Of a stretch of DNA of 64,000 bases, positions 55,601-64,000 are shown one piece after another. A program made the translations under genes and the position numbers. Location of the stretch: the NCBI RefSeq assembly GCF_963675165.1, contig NC_087377.1, positions 3,378,978 to 3,442,977 on the forward strand, in the 5' to 3' direction. Below the pieces are notes generated by a model. That model did not search any database. It worked only from the letters and a program-made list of their open reading frames with translations, and was not told where the DNA came from. Each line of letters begins with the position of its first letter. The stretch's first letter is position 1. Origin of the DNA: Halichondria panicea. Lineage: Eukaryota; Porifera; Demospongiae; Suberitida; Halichondriidae.

Positions 55601-58600
55601 ATGTGTGGTCCATGCCCTCCAGGGTATCTTGGAGACGGGTCGAAGTGCGCTGGTAAGCTATCACCCTCCAGGAAATTGTTATAGTTATGTAGTAGAGCTA
55701 CATTGTATGTTCTGATTAGCATGCACACCCTGGCAATTTCTATATGTAGTATATAGCTATGTGCATGCTCAGTGTGTGCTGCATGGTTGGCTTTGAGAGT
55801 ATATAATTATACAGTTTCTTACGAGTCGTCATAAAACTACGTATTTAATTATCGTCACCTAATCGTAATTCCTTGTAATGCATTGATCTCCTCAGATATC
55901 GACGAGTGTAATGGTATCCATGGTTGCGCTCAACTGTGTGTCAACCAACCGGGAAGCTTCGAGTGTGCCTGTTACCCTGGTTACGAGCTTGATAGTCTAA
56001 CACAATGTATAGGTAAGTGGATGAGTTATTTCGAAAGCGACCTTTAATTTGATATAGGAATAATTATAATTATGTCCATTTTCATGGTTGCATTGAAATA
56101 GCATTTATGTATAGTAGCTCTTTAAATTAGCAATTACTTTCGGGCCCATGGCCATGCAAATCTATGATTGATATGGAAAACACTACTTGCTTCCTTCAGA
56201 TATTGACGAGTGCTCTTTGCTCAATGGTGGTTGTCATCAGATCTGCAGCAACAGGATTGGAGGGTTTGATTGCAGCTGTGAGGAAGGGTACACCATTAAC
56301 ACTGACAACAGAACATGCCAAGGTATTATGACTATGTACTGCTATCATAAACCTCTTATTTATCTTTGCAAATTTATTTACCCTCTACATTTATTTATAC
56401 ATGCAGTTGACCCAATAGCGATGTGTGATGCTAGTAACAGCTGTGCCCAATCATGTGTGAGATTATCCGGAGTGGAAACATGCGGCTGTCTCCCTGGTTA
56501 CGAACTGGCGTCCAATGGGATGAATTGCACAAGTAAGTTTAGTAAAGCTGTCGAAAAACAACTTTGTGCTTTGGGAACAGATGCTGTCTTTAATGGGATG
56601 TATAGTAATAATTATAAATCGAAGCCATTATTGTACAGACCTATATTTTGGAATGGTATTTTATATATGAGGCTCCCACTGTGATGCACATGAATAAGAG
56701 TTTCCCTCACCACCCTTCACAGATATCAACGAGTGTCAGGAGAATCCATGTGAGCAGATCTGCACTGACATGGAGAGAGATTACGAATGCTCGTGTCGTG
56801 AGGGATACCAGCTGTTGCCTGGGGGGAGATGTACCGGTGAGGGGGTGTTGTGCAACAACAGTTTTTATATATTTATATACAAGTACGATGCTATACAGTA
56901 CCCATAATAAATTATGTATGAATGATGTAATTATGACTCAATATAAATCTCTTTCCTTTACAGATATCAACGAGTGTTTGGTGGCAGCTCTGGACATATT
57001 TGCCCCTGACCTTTGTGAACCCTCTATGTTCTGTGTGAATGTTGAGGGTAACTACAGCTGTGAGTGTCCGGCTGGTACACTACTAGTGGAGGGAGTGTGT
57101 GAAGCTGGTAAGTACACCCAATCCTAATAGACTATATCAGAATGATAGGAGTGTCATATCGGATTCAACTTAATTTTTAAAATCAGTATATATACAGTAA
57201 GAGCTCAGATGACATAATATTTTGTTGTAAATCACATTATCACATCGTACACGCTGTCATACTACATCACACATTCATGCCGTACCAGAAGCTAGTTTCA
57301 GTTACCTATATACAACACACACACAGAGAATGTGCTAACCACCACTGCTGCACTACCAGTGACGACTGTACCTAATGACACTGATACTATTCCTACTGAT
57401 ACTATTCCTAATGCCGTTGTCGTGGAGATCAACGGATTTACTCCTTCCACGGTAATAACTACACAAATTAATATTTTGTACTGAGTCCTTTTCCTCCAGT
57501 TCACTCCTGAGAATCAGAGGCGCTTCAGAGAAGCCACAGCAGATGCTGTCAATGGCTACTGTGAGGAAAATGAGTGTCTCGTAGTATTCCCGGACCCTCA
57601 GGCAAGAGCGAGGTGAATTGATTCATACAGCTACTGTATTAACGACGAAGAATAAAATCACAAGAGAATAATACAGTGGCGTAGGCAGAGGGGGGCTGAC
57701 GGGGCTAGAGCCCCCCCCTTTTGTGTTTCATCAACTCCAAACCAGCTTGAATCACGTTGATCTGTCAATGTATTCTGCACTGCACTGCACTGCATGCGTA
57801 GTTACTAGAATGCTGTCATTCAATGGTTATGTGGGCAGGACCATCTACTGCGCATGTTTACTGCTGATGTTAAGTGATGACCTTTTTTTAGGTAAAATTC
57901 CAAGCTATTCAGCGCCTGCTCTGGCCCTGCTCAATGGATTTGAGCCCTACCCTTCCCAAAATCCTGGCTACGCCACTGTAATACACAAAGTTGCATTAAT
58001 TATGTGACTCAAGCACTGATAGCCTGCCCCCCCCTCCTACACACATGCATACATACACACACACATGCACACACTCTTGTCTCAGGAGGAACACTCTCAC
58101 CGCTGACAACCTCTACATTGCTGACATCACTAGCACTGGAGAGTCTAGAGTCAGCTTCAGCTTGTATGCTCGTTTGGGTGGTGGCATCCTCAGCGGCAGT
58201 GCCTTGGCAATGGCTGTACTGGTGAGAGTCTTTCCTTGCTACGATATAATTATGTGTGGGTGGATTTGAACCTCCCTCTCCTATAGGATCACCGTGACGA
58301 GTACGCAGCCCTAGGCTTTAATGTGGCTAGTGTACAGCTGCCTACGGAATCAACCACCATTCTGACGACCAGCCAGATCATTGGTATAGCGGTGGGGGTT
58401 GTTCTTGGACTAATCTTAATACTGATCCTTCTTCTGATTATTATCACATGGTGAGGCTGCTGTTTTATTATAATAAGTGCATGGATCATATTAAATAGCA
58501 AAAACTCAATATCTATAGTTATAGTAGTAAAGCCTGCATGCATGGGCCCTCTCAATGCACAACTTTATTTGTTGCAATCTTTTATTCAACGTCTAGTCTA

Positions 58601-58815
58601 GTGTGACCACTCTCTCATAATGATTCTTTCCTTGTAGTTGTTGTGTGAAGCATCGATCAGGACAACCCAAGAATGGAGGAGACCTCACCAATGTTGGCAC
58701 TAGCCTTGACATGAAGCCATTACCCCACAAGGGCCTTGAAGAACAAGCCGTGGGACTAGAGTCTGAGGAGAAGGAAGGGGATCTCGACTATGAGAGATAT
58801 AAGACCATTAAATAA
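42035..58815 (+). CDS. Gene 4: long-form MUC4-like membrane protein (Ig-NIDO-AMOP-VWD-EGF-TM)
   Basis: There are 27 exons, 6087 nt in total, encoding 2028 aa; exon coordinates are in the domain entries. It is collinear with gene 2 but has a very short Thr/Pro region, an exon fusion between Ig-3 and Ig-4, GT donors at every site, and a tail of the CCVKHRSGQP class. Approximate residues: signal and linker 1-30, N-terminal domain 31-298, Ig block 299-745, NIDO-AMOP 746-1141, VWD 1142-1406, Ig-like 1407-1497, EGF 1498-1790, stalk and SEA-like to 1915, TM about 1946-1970, tail to 2028. Of all units it looks the most intact. Predicted location: plasma membrane, type I. The role in recognition or adhesion is inferred. 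Confidence 0.87.
43178..44337 (-). mobile_element. MITE-family element with 9-bp target duplication, carrying a nested insertion
   Basis: The ends tagcctc and gaggcta are flanked by the exact 9-mer gcactggat on both sides (43169-43177 and 44338-44346). The outer parts align in reverse complement with 27415-27978. The 9-bp duplication suggests a Mutator-like origin. Its length exceeds the relative because of the insertion at 43682-44298. Confidence 0.72.
43682..44298. mobile_element. Nested element with caagggcgtatacagag ends and 7-bp target duplication
   Basis: Left end caagggcgtatacagagaag pairs with cttctctgtatacgcccttg at the right end. GTACCAG flanks both sides (43675-43681 and 44299-44305). 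It sits inside the 43178-44337 element and is therefore younger. Small open frames inside (43909-44136) are not recognised. Decayed ends of this family occur at about 305-320 and 2400-2423. Confidence 0.8.
46666..49407 (+). other. Gene 4 intron 5 (2.7 kb): hairpins and element fragments
   Basis: It holds a hairpin at about 47165-47300 (gagtgctctattgatgg against its complement, with a gctcgaggcgaagccgag loop), a rearranged fragment of the '27415' family at about 47400-47610, and a strong foldback at 48461-48633. Two copies of a 90-bp 'ggtaattcagca...gagtggctg' repeat lie at 48024-48110 and 49150-49243. No exon is seen. Confidence 0.55.
48461..48633. repeat. Foldback element with near-perfect arms of about 50 bp
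   Basis: The left arm (containing gaggaggtacgacaggcgcg and tgcagctcaagcaattagc) is mirrored at 48583-48633 (gctaattgcctgagctgc and cgcgcctgtcgtacctcctc). The arms are nearly identical, so the element is young or structurally maintained. Confidence 0.8.
50287..51958 (+). other. Gene 4 exons 7-10: NIDO and AMOP-like domains
   Basis: Exons: 50287-50429, 50544-50867, 51175-51698, 51762-51958. Same landmarks as gene 2: [57 protein letters not shown]. Exon sizes agree with gene 2 except for a 9-nt difference in the second exon. Confidence 0.82.
52132..52208 (-). repeat. tRNA-like sequence (pseudo-tRNA or SINE head)
   Basis: On the minus strand a good A box (tggcttagtgg) and a perfect B box (ggttcgattcc) lie about 40 bp apart. 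The anticodon arm and acceptor stem do not pair well, so a working tRNA is unlikely. The matching gene 2 intron has only the edge (27385-27411, ctaaccata...cctattcttcccc), truncated next to the 27415 element. The insertion therefore predates the gene 2/gene 4 duplication. Confidence 0.5.
52613..52661 (+). repeat. (CA)n microsatellite directly at the VWD exon acceptor
   Basis: An uninterrupted run of about 24 CA units ends in the acceptor acacag. No polypyrimidine tract precedes the exon. Gene 2 has a shorter CA-rich stretch at the same acceptor (28160-28180). Confidence 0.9.
52663..54968 (+). other. Gene 4 exons 11-15: VWD domain with GDPH, then Ig-like fold
   Basis: Exons: 52663-52865, 52921-53152, 53324-53437, 53495-53740, 54697-54968. 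GDPH is encoded at 52674-52685. The VWD landmarks [30 protein letters not shown] and [10 protein letters not shown] are all kept. The final exon is the NFPPLIYG beta-sandwich. Confidence 0.85.
53774..54500 (+). repeat. Diverged tandem duplication in gene 4 intron
   Basis: Copies at about 53820-54110 and 54195-54480 share gcagcatgcatgcatgcgat, gccgagattaag, ttttatccgagtga and attttggctaggt in the same order. A related piece occurs in gene 2 intron 1 near 11775-11860. No exon is visible. Confidence 0.65.
55052..57107 (+). other. Gene 4 exons 16-22: seven EGF-like domains
   Basis: Exons: 55052-55151, 55497-55652, 55896-56012, 56200-56322, 56407-56532, 56723-56836, 56964-57107. Exon sizes are identical to gene 2. 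Signatures: [53 protein letters not shown]. All donors are GT. The intron after 55151 (345 bp) holds nothing recognisable. Confidence 0.83.
57327..58815 (+). other. Gene 4 exons 23-27: stalk, SEA-like domain, TM and tail
   Basis: Exons: 57327-57451, 57500-57612, 58086-58221, 58287-58450, 58638-58815. The SEA-like domain has a two-residue insertion (VFPDPQ) relative to gene 2. TM: IIGIAVGVVLGLILILILL and onward. The tail starts CCCVKHRSGQPKNGG, has SLDMKPLP and ends DYERYKTIK, two residues different from the NYERYKII of genes 1 and 2. Confidence 0.78.
57674..57978. mobile_element. MITE with cagtggcgtag ends and 5-bp target duplication
   Basis: The ends are cagtggcgtaggca and tggctacgccactg, flanked exactly by TAATA (57669-57673 and 57979-57983). 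It has an internal run gggggg/cccccc and no ORF of note. It is a sister of 31265-31841, with a different target but the same 5-bp duplication length. Confidence 0.82.
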
Positions 58816-59180
58816 ACCATTAATTTACAGTATTTTGGTGACACTATAATAGATATAGGTATAGCTGCTGAACTTTTAGCTTTGTTTTGTCTTCTAGACT
58901 TATTATTGTCCATGTCCCCCTGCGGCTCTACTATTAATAAATAAATAGAGCGGGTATAAACGTAATTTTTCATTAGTGCAAACTTTCGTATGAATTCCCA
59001 TTAATTTCTGTTCTATTCGTACAGCTCAGAATAGCGATGTACACATGTAGAAGCTATTGCACATTATAAATTGTTTGTACTGCTTAATTTTCTTATTCAG
59101 AGTCTAATGCCTAAATATCCACCATACGAAAATAACCCGCTATTATAATAATTATGGACACACTGACAGTCAATCGATAT

Positions 59181-59266
59181 CATGAATGATACATGTTTAG
59201 TTAATGATCTTTACATCTCTACATTTACGGGTAATACATTCTAGTTCGATTGCCACTAAAAGCGAT
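59181..59266 (+). promoter_or_regulatory. Conserved 5' block before gene 5
   Basis: The sequence tgaatgatacatgtttagtt followed by aatgatctttacat and ctctacattta matches the block before genes 1 and 2 (1170-1212), although gene 5 belongs to a different structural family. It ends about 45 bp before the start codon. Confidence 0.55.
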
Positions 59267-61382
59267 ATGGACCTGAGATGGCTCATTCTTTCAACAACTC
59301 TTGTGGCATCTATACAAGGTTTGTCTGTGAGGAGTCAGTGCATTGTGTTTCTATGTGGTATAGAATCTACGTGTATTATATTTGCAGCTCAGTTCGCAGT
59401 ACAACCAGTATCAGTGGTACAGGCCCAAGGGCTGGATGCAGTGTTTGAGTGTCTGTATCCTGGAGCGCAAAGTTACAATTGGGGGCTCAATGGAGAGTTT
59501 CCTACTGAGAATAACTACCCACCTGATGTGACTGTTACCCCATCGTCTGGTGATATCCCAGCAACCCTGACCATCCCAGCCATAGGGCTGTACAACAACA
59601 CTGTGGTGCAGTGTGAGGCAGTAGTTAGAGACGGACGAACGTTCATACCTGAATTATCAGTAAATGCTACCTTGCAAGTACAAGGTACTCACAAACAATA
59701 AATAGCTTGTTTTTCTACCCTGTTCCTCTCAGGTCTTCTTTCAGCTGTCTCCAACCTCCATGCTCAGTCATCAAGCACCAACATCACAATCACCTGGGAT
59801 GCTCCCTTCTCTCTTAACCTCACCACAGCTGAACCAGACATACAATATTGTGTGGATGTGTACGATAGTGCCTCTGGTGTTCTACTACACTCTGAGTGTG
59901 GTATTATTGAGGAACACTACACCTATTCCCTTAGCAACCCCTGCTCGTATATGTTCACAGTGATACCTAGGAGCAATGTAGATGGAGCTCTCAATGGGAC
60001 CACTGTGTTCGGATGTATACAAGATGGTAAGAACGTGAAATTGCACTAGAGTAAGTTTGAGTTGGCTAATTGATTTCAATCACATGCACTCAAATACAGC
60101 ACGGACTCAGAGATTCACAGTGCAGCCAGTGTCAGTGATGCAAGCTGAAGGCTTGGAGACAATATTTGAGTGTTTGTACCCTGGTGCCCTGAGTCACAGT
60201 TGGGGGATCAATGGAATGTACCCAGCTGATGATGCATTTCCACCTGATGTAACTCGTACCCTACCGTCTGGTGATACTCCAGCAACACTGGCCATTCCAG
60301 CCACAGACCAGTACAACAACACTGTGGTGCAGTGTAGGGCTGTGCTCATTGTTGAAAGAAATATGCAGATTGTGCCAACATGTGATGTTCTATTATTAGT
60401 ACAAGGTATTACTAGCAAGTTTTCTAATACGTTGGTTATTTTCAATTGAATACCTTGCATGTTACGTACTAATAGCAGAAAATACCGCATTATTACACTT
60501 CAGGTCGACTGGGTTCAGTTACTGGACTGAGACTGAACATGGTGACCTCTACTTCAATGACTCTCATCTGGGATGCTCCCTTCTCTCTAGACCTCACCAC
60601 AGCTGAGCCAGACATACAGTATTGTGTGGATGTACACAGTGTCCCTGGAGGACAACTGGTGGAGTCAACATGTGACATCATCGACACTAACTACACCTTC
60701 TCTACCAGTGATCAAGACCAGTTAATGTTTACAGTGACACCAAGAAGCAATGTGGAAGGTAGTCTCAATGGAACCTCCAGTGAACTAGTCGGACCTCCTT
60801 TGCAAGGTAATTAAAATGGTATGTGTACCAAGTAGGATAGCCACATGATACTTAATCTTTCCCACCCCTCTCCTCACAGGTAACGGCACGATCACTGACG
60901 GCACACCATCGCCATCTCTTCCTACTATTGAGTCTGCTCAACCACCGTTTATTACGATAGTTGGTGGGTATTAAAATAGGCTAAGCCGCGGCAGACTTAA
61001 CTATATATATACCCATGCATGCAGTGTCTTCCGGTGTGACTGCTGTGGTAGTTCTACTCCTACTCTTAGTCATTGCCATTTTAACCGCTATTGTCATAGT
61101 GAAACGAAAACAAAGGAATCACAAAGGTAAATGTTTATGTTAACTTTTTATAATTTAGGTGATGTTGTTGTATCAGATGGAAGAGTGGATTTATCATCAA
61201 CATTGCCAGGAATTGAGCAGCCTAACGAAGCTCATGCTCCAGTGCTCAATAAGAACATTGCCTATGAGCAGACACGGATACCAAGACACAATGAACACAC
61301 CACCACCATCGTCACGACGGTAGTAGCAACGGAGGATGAGAACATTGAGCCAAGTCATGACTATGAAGAAATATTGCTCTAA
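59267..61382 (+). CDS. Gene 5: Ig-FN3-Ig-FN3 single-pass receptor
   Basis: Exons: 59267-59318, 59388-59684, 59733-60026, 60100-60405, 60504-60806, 60880-60963, 61025-61126, 61159-61382 (1662 nt, 553 aa); all introns are phase 1. Signal peptide MDLRWLILSTTLVASIQG. Ig-1 18-116 and Ig-2 215-316 (FECLYPGA, then YNNTVVQC). FN3-1 117-214 and FN3-2 317-417 (ITWDAPFSLNLTTAEP; FTVTPRSNVEG). Short Pro/Thr stalk, TM about 452-472, and a tail of about 75 residues with AYEQTR and the C-terminus SHDYEEILL. The two Ig-FN3 pairs look like an internal duplication. YEEI is the preferred Src-family SH2 ligand once phosphorylated, and EEILL resembles an acidic dileucine signal. A receptor-type adhesion or signalling role is likely; the ligand is unknown. 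Confidence 0.85.
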
Positions 61383-61701
61383 ATATCCAAATAGCATTTC
61401 GAAGAGACATGCAATTCAAATCAATAATCACTAGTATGTCACGATGTTGATTTTCAAGTAGATCTGTAAGCACTCACTAGGCAGGTGCGTGTATAAACAA
61501 TTCAAGTCAGTGATATAGCACAACTAGCATGCATGATTCAACACATTTTAAATTATCATAACAATAATTGTGCTCTTGGGTGGTCTGTTGGGGTTTGGTG
61601 TATATGTACACTTGCAGACAGGCTCACTGAATGTTACTTGTTTGGTTAATGATCTTTATGTGCCACAAATGTGCATGCCTACTGTAACTATAGCTATTGA
61701 G

Positions 61702-62600
61702 ATGGAACTGAGATGGCTCTTTCTATCAACAGCTCTTGTATCTATAGAAGGTTGGTTTGTGTTGAGTCAGTAGATTGTATTTCTGTCTATGCATGGTATT
61801 ATAATTATGTTTGCAGCTCAGTTCACAGTACAACCAGTGTCAGTGGTACAAGCCCAGGGGATAGATGCGGTGTTTGAGTGTCGGTATCCTGGAGCAGCAC
61901 ATCACAATTAGAGGATCAATGGAGAGTTTCCTACTGAGGATAACTACCCACTAGATGTGACTGTTACCCTATCGTCTGGTGATATCCCAGCAACACTGAC
62001 CATCCCAGCCACAGCACAGTATAACAACACTGTTGTGCAGTGTGAGGCAGTCGTTGTAGCCGGACGAGTGTTCATACCTGAATTATCAGAAAATGCTACC
62101 TTGCAAGTACAAGGTATAGTCACAAACATTACATTAATAGCTTGTTTTGTACCCGGTTCCTCTCAGGTCCTCTTTCAGCTGTCTCCAACCTTCATACTCA
62201 GTCATCAAGTACCAACATCACAATCACCTGGGATGCCCCCTTCTCTCTTAACCTCACCACAGCTGAACCTGTAGTTTTACTCCTACTCTTAGTCATTGCC
62301 ATTTTAACAGCTGTTGTCATAGTGAAACGAAAACTAAGGAACCATAAAGGTAAACTGTTGACAATTTTGTTTATTATATTTACTATTTCTCTTTAATTTA
62401 GATGATGTTGTTGTATCAGATGGAAGATTGGATTGGTCATCAACATTGCCAGGAATTGAGTAGCCTAACGAAGCTCGTGCTCTAGTGCTCAATAAGAACA
62501 TTGCTTATGAGCAGACACGGATACCAAGACACAATGAACACACCACCACCATTGTCACCAGGGCAATAATAATGAGCCTAGTCATGAGTACGTATTAGTT
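61702..62600 (+). pseudogene. Gene 6: truncated copy of gene 5
   Basis: Segments: 61702-61750 (signal peptide), 61817-62113 (Ig), 62167-62349 (start of FN3 joined to TM), 62402-about 62598 (tail). A conserved Trp codon of the Ig domain is a stop (61909-61911), and the tail has another stop (62461-62463). A deletion joined the FN3 exon (after TTAEP) to the middle of the TM exon in frame, removing the rest of FN3-1, Ig-2, FN3-2 and the stalk. The 5' flank (61627-61660) still carries the conserved block. Confidence 0.82.
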
Positions 62601-62615
62601 ATTGCCCAGCCAGAG

Positions 62616-62712
62616 TGCAACATGCCATATATTGCACTGGATGACATAATGCCCTCGGGGCCTGCGGTCCTCGGACATTATATTGCTCCAGTGCAATATA
62701 TGGCATGTTGCA
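62616..62712. repeat. Perfect 26-bp stem hairpin with GC-rich loop
   Basis: tgcaacatgccatatattgc (plus actgga) at 62616-62641 is exactly complementary to 62687-62712. The loop contains gccctcggggcctgcggtcc. A related shorter hairpin lies at about 62993-63076 (atccagtgca...tgcactggat type words). It is positioned just beyond the end of gene 6. Confidence 0.85.
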
Positions 62713-64000
62713 CGAGGGCGCCTGCAATAACTAACTTGTTGCCCAATGACGTTAAACTCGTCTGACTGGTCATATAAACCGTCATAAAAGACATGTGTTT
62801 TGAAGGAATTTAGTGTATTCATTAGTTTTGCTGAATTCCATAGTAAATTTTTTAGGTTTTCTTCCCACTATAGTAGTTGTAAAGGTAGTAGCCTATAAAA
62901 GGGACCAACTGAGTATAGGGTGGGATGGTGGGGCATAAGTCCCAAATGGATATCTCTTAAAGAAATGTACTACATATACACACATGCATATAATCCAGTG
63001 CATTATGCCATATAATGCAGTGCAATATATGGTAGCCATGGCAGTGATGCAACATGCCATATACTGAGCACTGGATTGCTTTGATCTGCCCACTCACTGG
63101 GAAACAAGAAGAAGTATTACCTCAGGGACATTTTTAGAACGATTGAACATCACTTCACATCGATTAATGTGGCAACATAAACCACATCTCGCCCTCCAAC
63201 CATAGTATAACTATAACATAAAGGTCAATTTAGTACCCTATTATTCTCAATTATGCTAGTTGCTAGAAGTTATTATTATTAGAACTATTATTCCAAAAAT
63301 TATGCTAGCATAATTTTCCAAGCGAGGGCTTCAATCCATAATCACTCTGTTGTCTACGACCTCAGTATCTCTCCTCCACCTCTGAGCTCTCAATGACAAA
63401 CAGTTTAGCGATATCTTTAGCTTGAGTCGTAGCTTGATTGGGTAGTCATCGTCCTTACACAACTTTTTGCGACCATTATCATAGAACACAGAGAACTTGA
63501 TCGGACATATCATTCTCAACGACAAAAGGAAAGAGGAATTAATGTTTAGTTGCATGCATGGGAAGAAGCCAATAGACGAGCTAAATGTATTACTGTCTGA
63601 TTATAATAATTATCAGACGTGGTGGAGGCCAACTGCATGGCCACTGCATGCATGTGCCGTTTGTTATGCCTCTACATACAAGAGTGTATAATTATCATAA
63701 ATGCTGCCACCAGCGCAAAAAAGTGCCCATGCATACAACTATAATTATGTCGATAGCTAATGTGGTGATATGAATGGTATTCACAGATATGTCTATCCAG
63801 GAGTACATTAATGGTCTACCTGTTTAATAGCTAGCTGTACATGCAATTGTTGCATGTCAGTATCTAGAAAATCAAGTCTGACCTTATAAAACCAGTTGTC
63901 AACAAGAAGTATACTCATTTTTAAAATTATCGAGATTTGCATTTACACCTGAACCTTTAACCTTAAAACAGTTGTCAACAAGAAGTAGTAATATAGTGTT
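62713..64000 (+). other. Right end of window, no gene seen
   Basis: Apart from the related hairpin at 62993-63076 and a short direct repeat (cagttgtcaacaagaagta at 63892-63910 and 63970-63988), I see nothing I can name. ORFs here are short and lack family similarity. Confidence 0.5.

Noticed and set aside
1-64000. CRISPR arrays, bacterial operons or prophage
   Set aside because: The split exons, GT-AG introns and domain set are eukaryotic; no regular spacer-repeat pattern is present.

Overview
The window is intron-rich, AT-rich animal genomic DNA. It is most likely from a sponge (demosponge). This rests on the metazoan extracellular domain set (NIDO, AMOP, VWD, EGF, Ig, FN3), short phase-1 introns, compact head-to-tail genes and many foldback/MITE repeats. 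The species is an inference; a cnidarian is not excluded by sequence alone. All recognisable genes are on the + strand.

The window is a tandem array of single-pass membrane receptors or membrane mucins. From left to right: a decayed cytoplasmic-tail exon (760-946); gene 1 (1324-10326, 13 exons, 989 aa, short form); gene 2 (10632-34398, 28 exons, 2074 aa, long form); unit 3 (34784-38092, broken short form); a 'ghost' region with fragments of at least one more long copy and of an Ig/FN3 gene (39961-41755); gene 4 (42035-58815, 27 exons, 2028 aa, long form); gene 5 (59267-61382, Ig-FN3-Ig-FN3-TM receptor, 553 aa); and gene 6 (61702-62600, truncated, stop-containing copy of gene 5). Exon chains were joined by hand from splice sites and paralogue comparison. 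In genes 1, 2, 4 and 5 the summed exon lengths are exact multiples of three.

The long proteins read: signal peptide, Thr/Pro mucin-like repeat, a two-part N-terminal beta domain with a Tyr/Asn-rich variable loop, about four Ig-like domains, NIDO, AMOP, VWD with a GDPH motif, a further Ig-like fold, seven EGF-like domains, a membrane-proximal SEA-like domain, TM, and a roughly 55-residue tail. NIDO-AMOP-VWD-EGF-TM is the MUC4 order. The short form (gene 1) jumps in frame from the Ig block to the SEA-like domain. Genes follow each other with 300-450 bp between stop and next start, and a conserved block lies upstream of both the mucin-like and the Ig/FN3 genes.

Copy-number change, pseudogenes, variable N-terminal loops and a conserved signalling-type tail together resemble an allorecognition or immune receptor cluster. 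That function is inference. Introns carry many mobile elements: MITEs with clean 5-, 7- and 9-bp target duplications, a pogo/Tigger-like MITE, foldback hairpins and one nested insertion.
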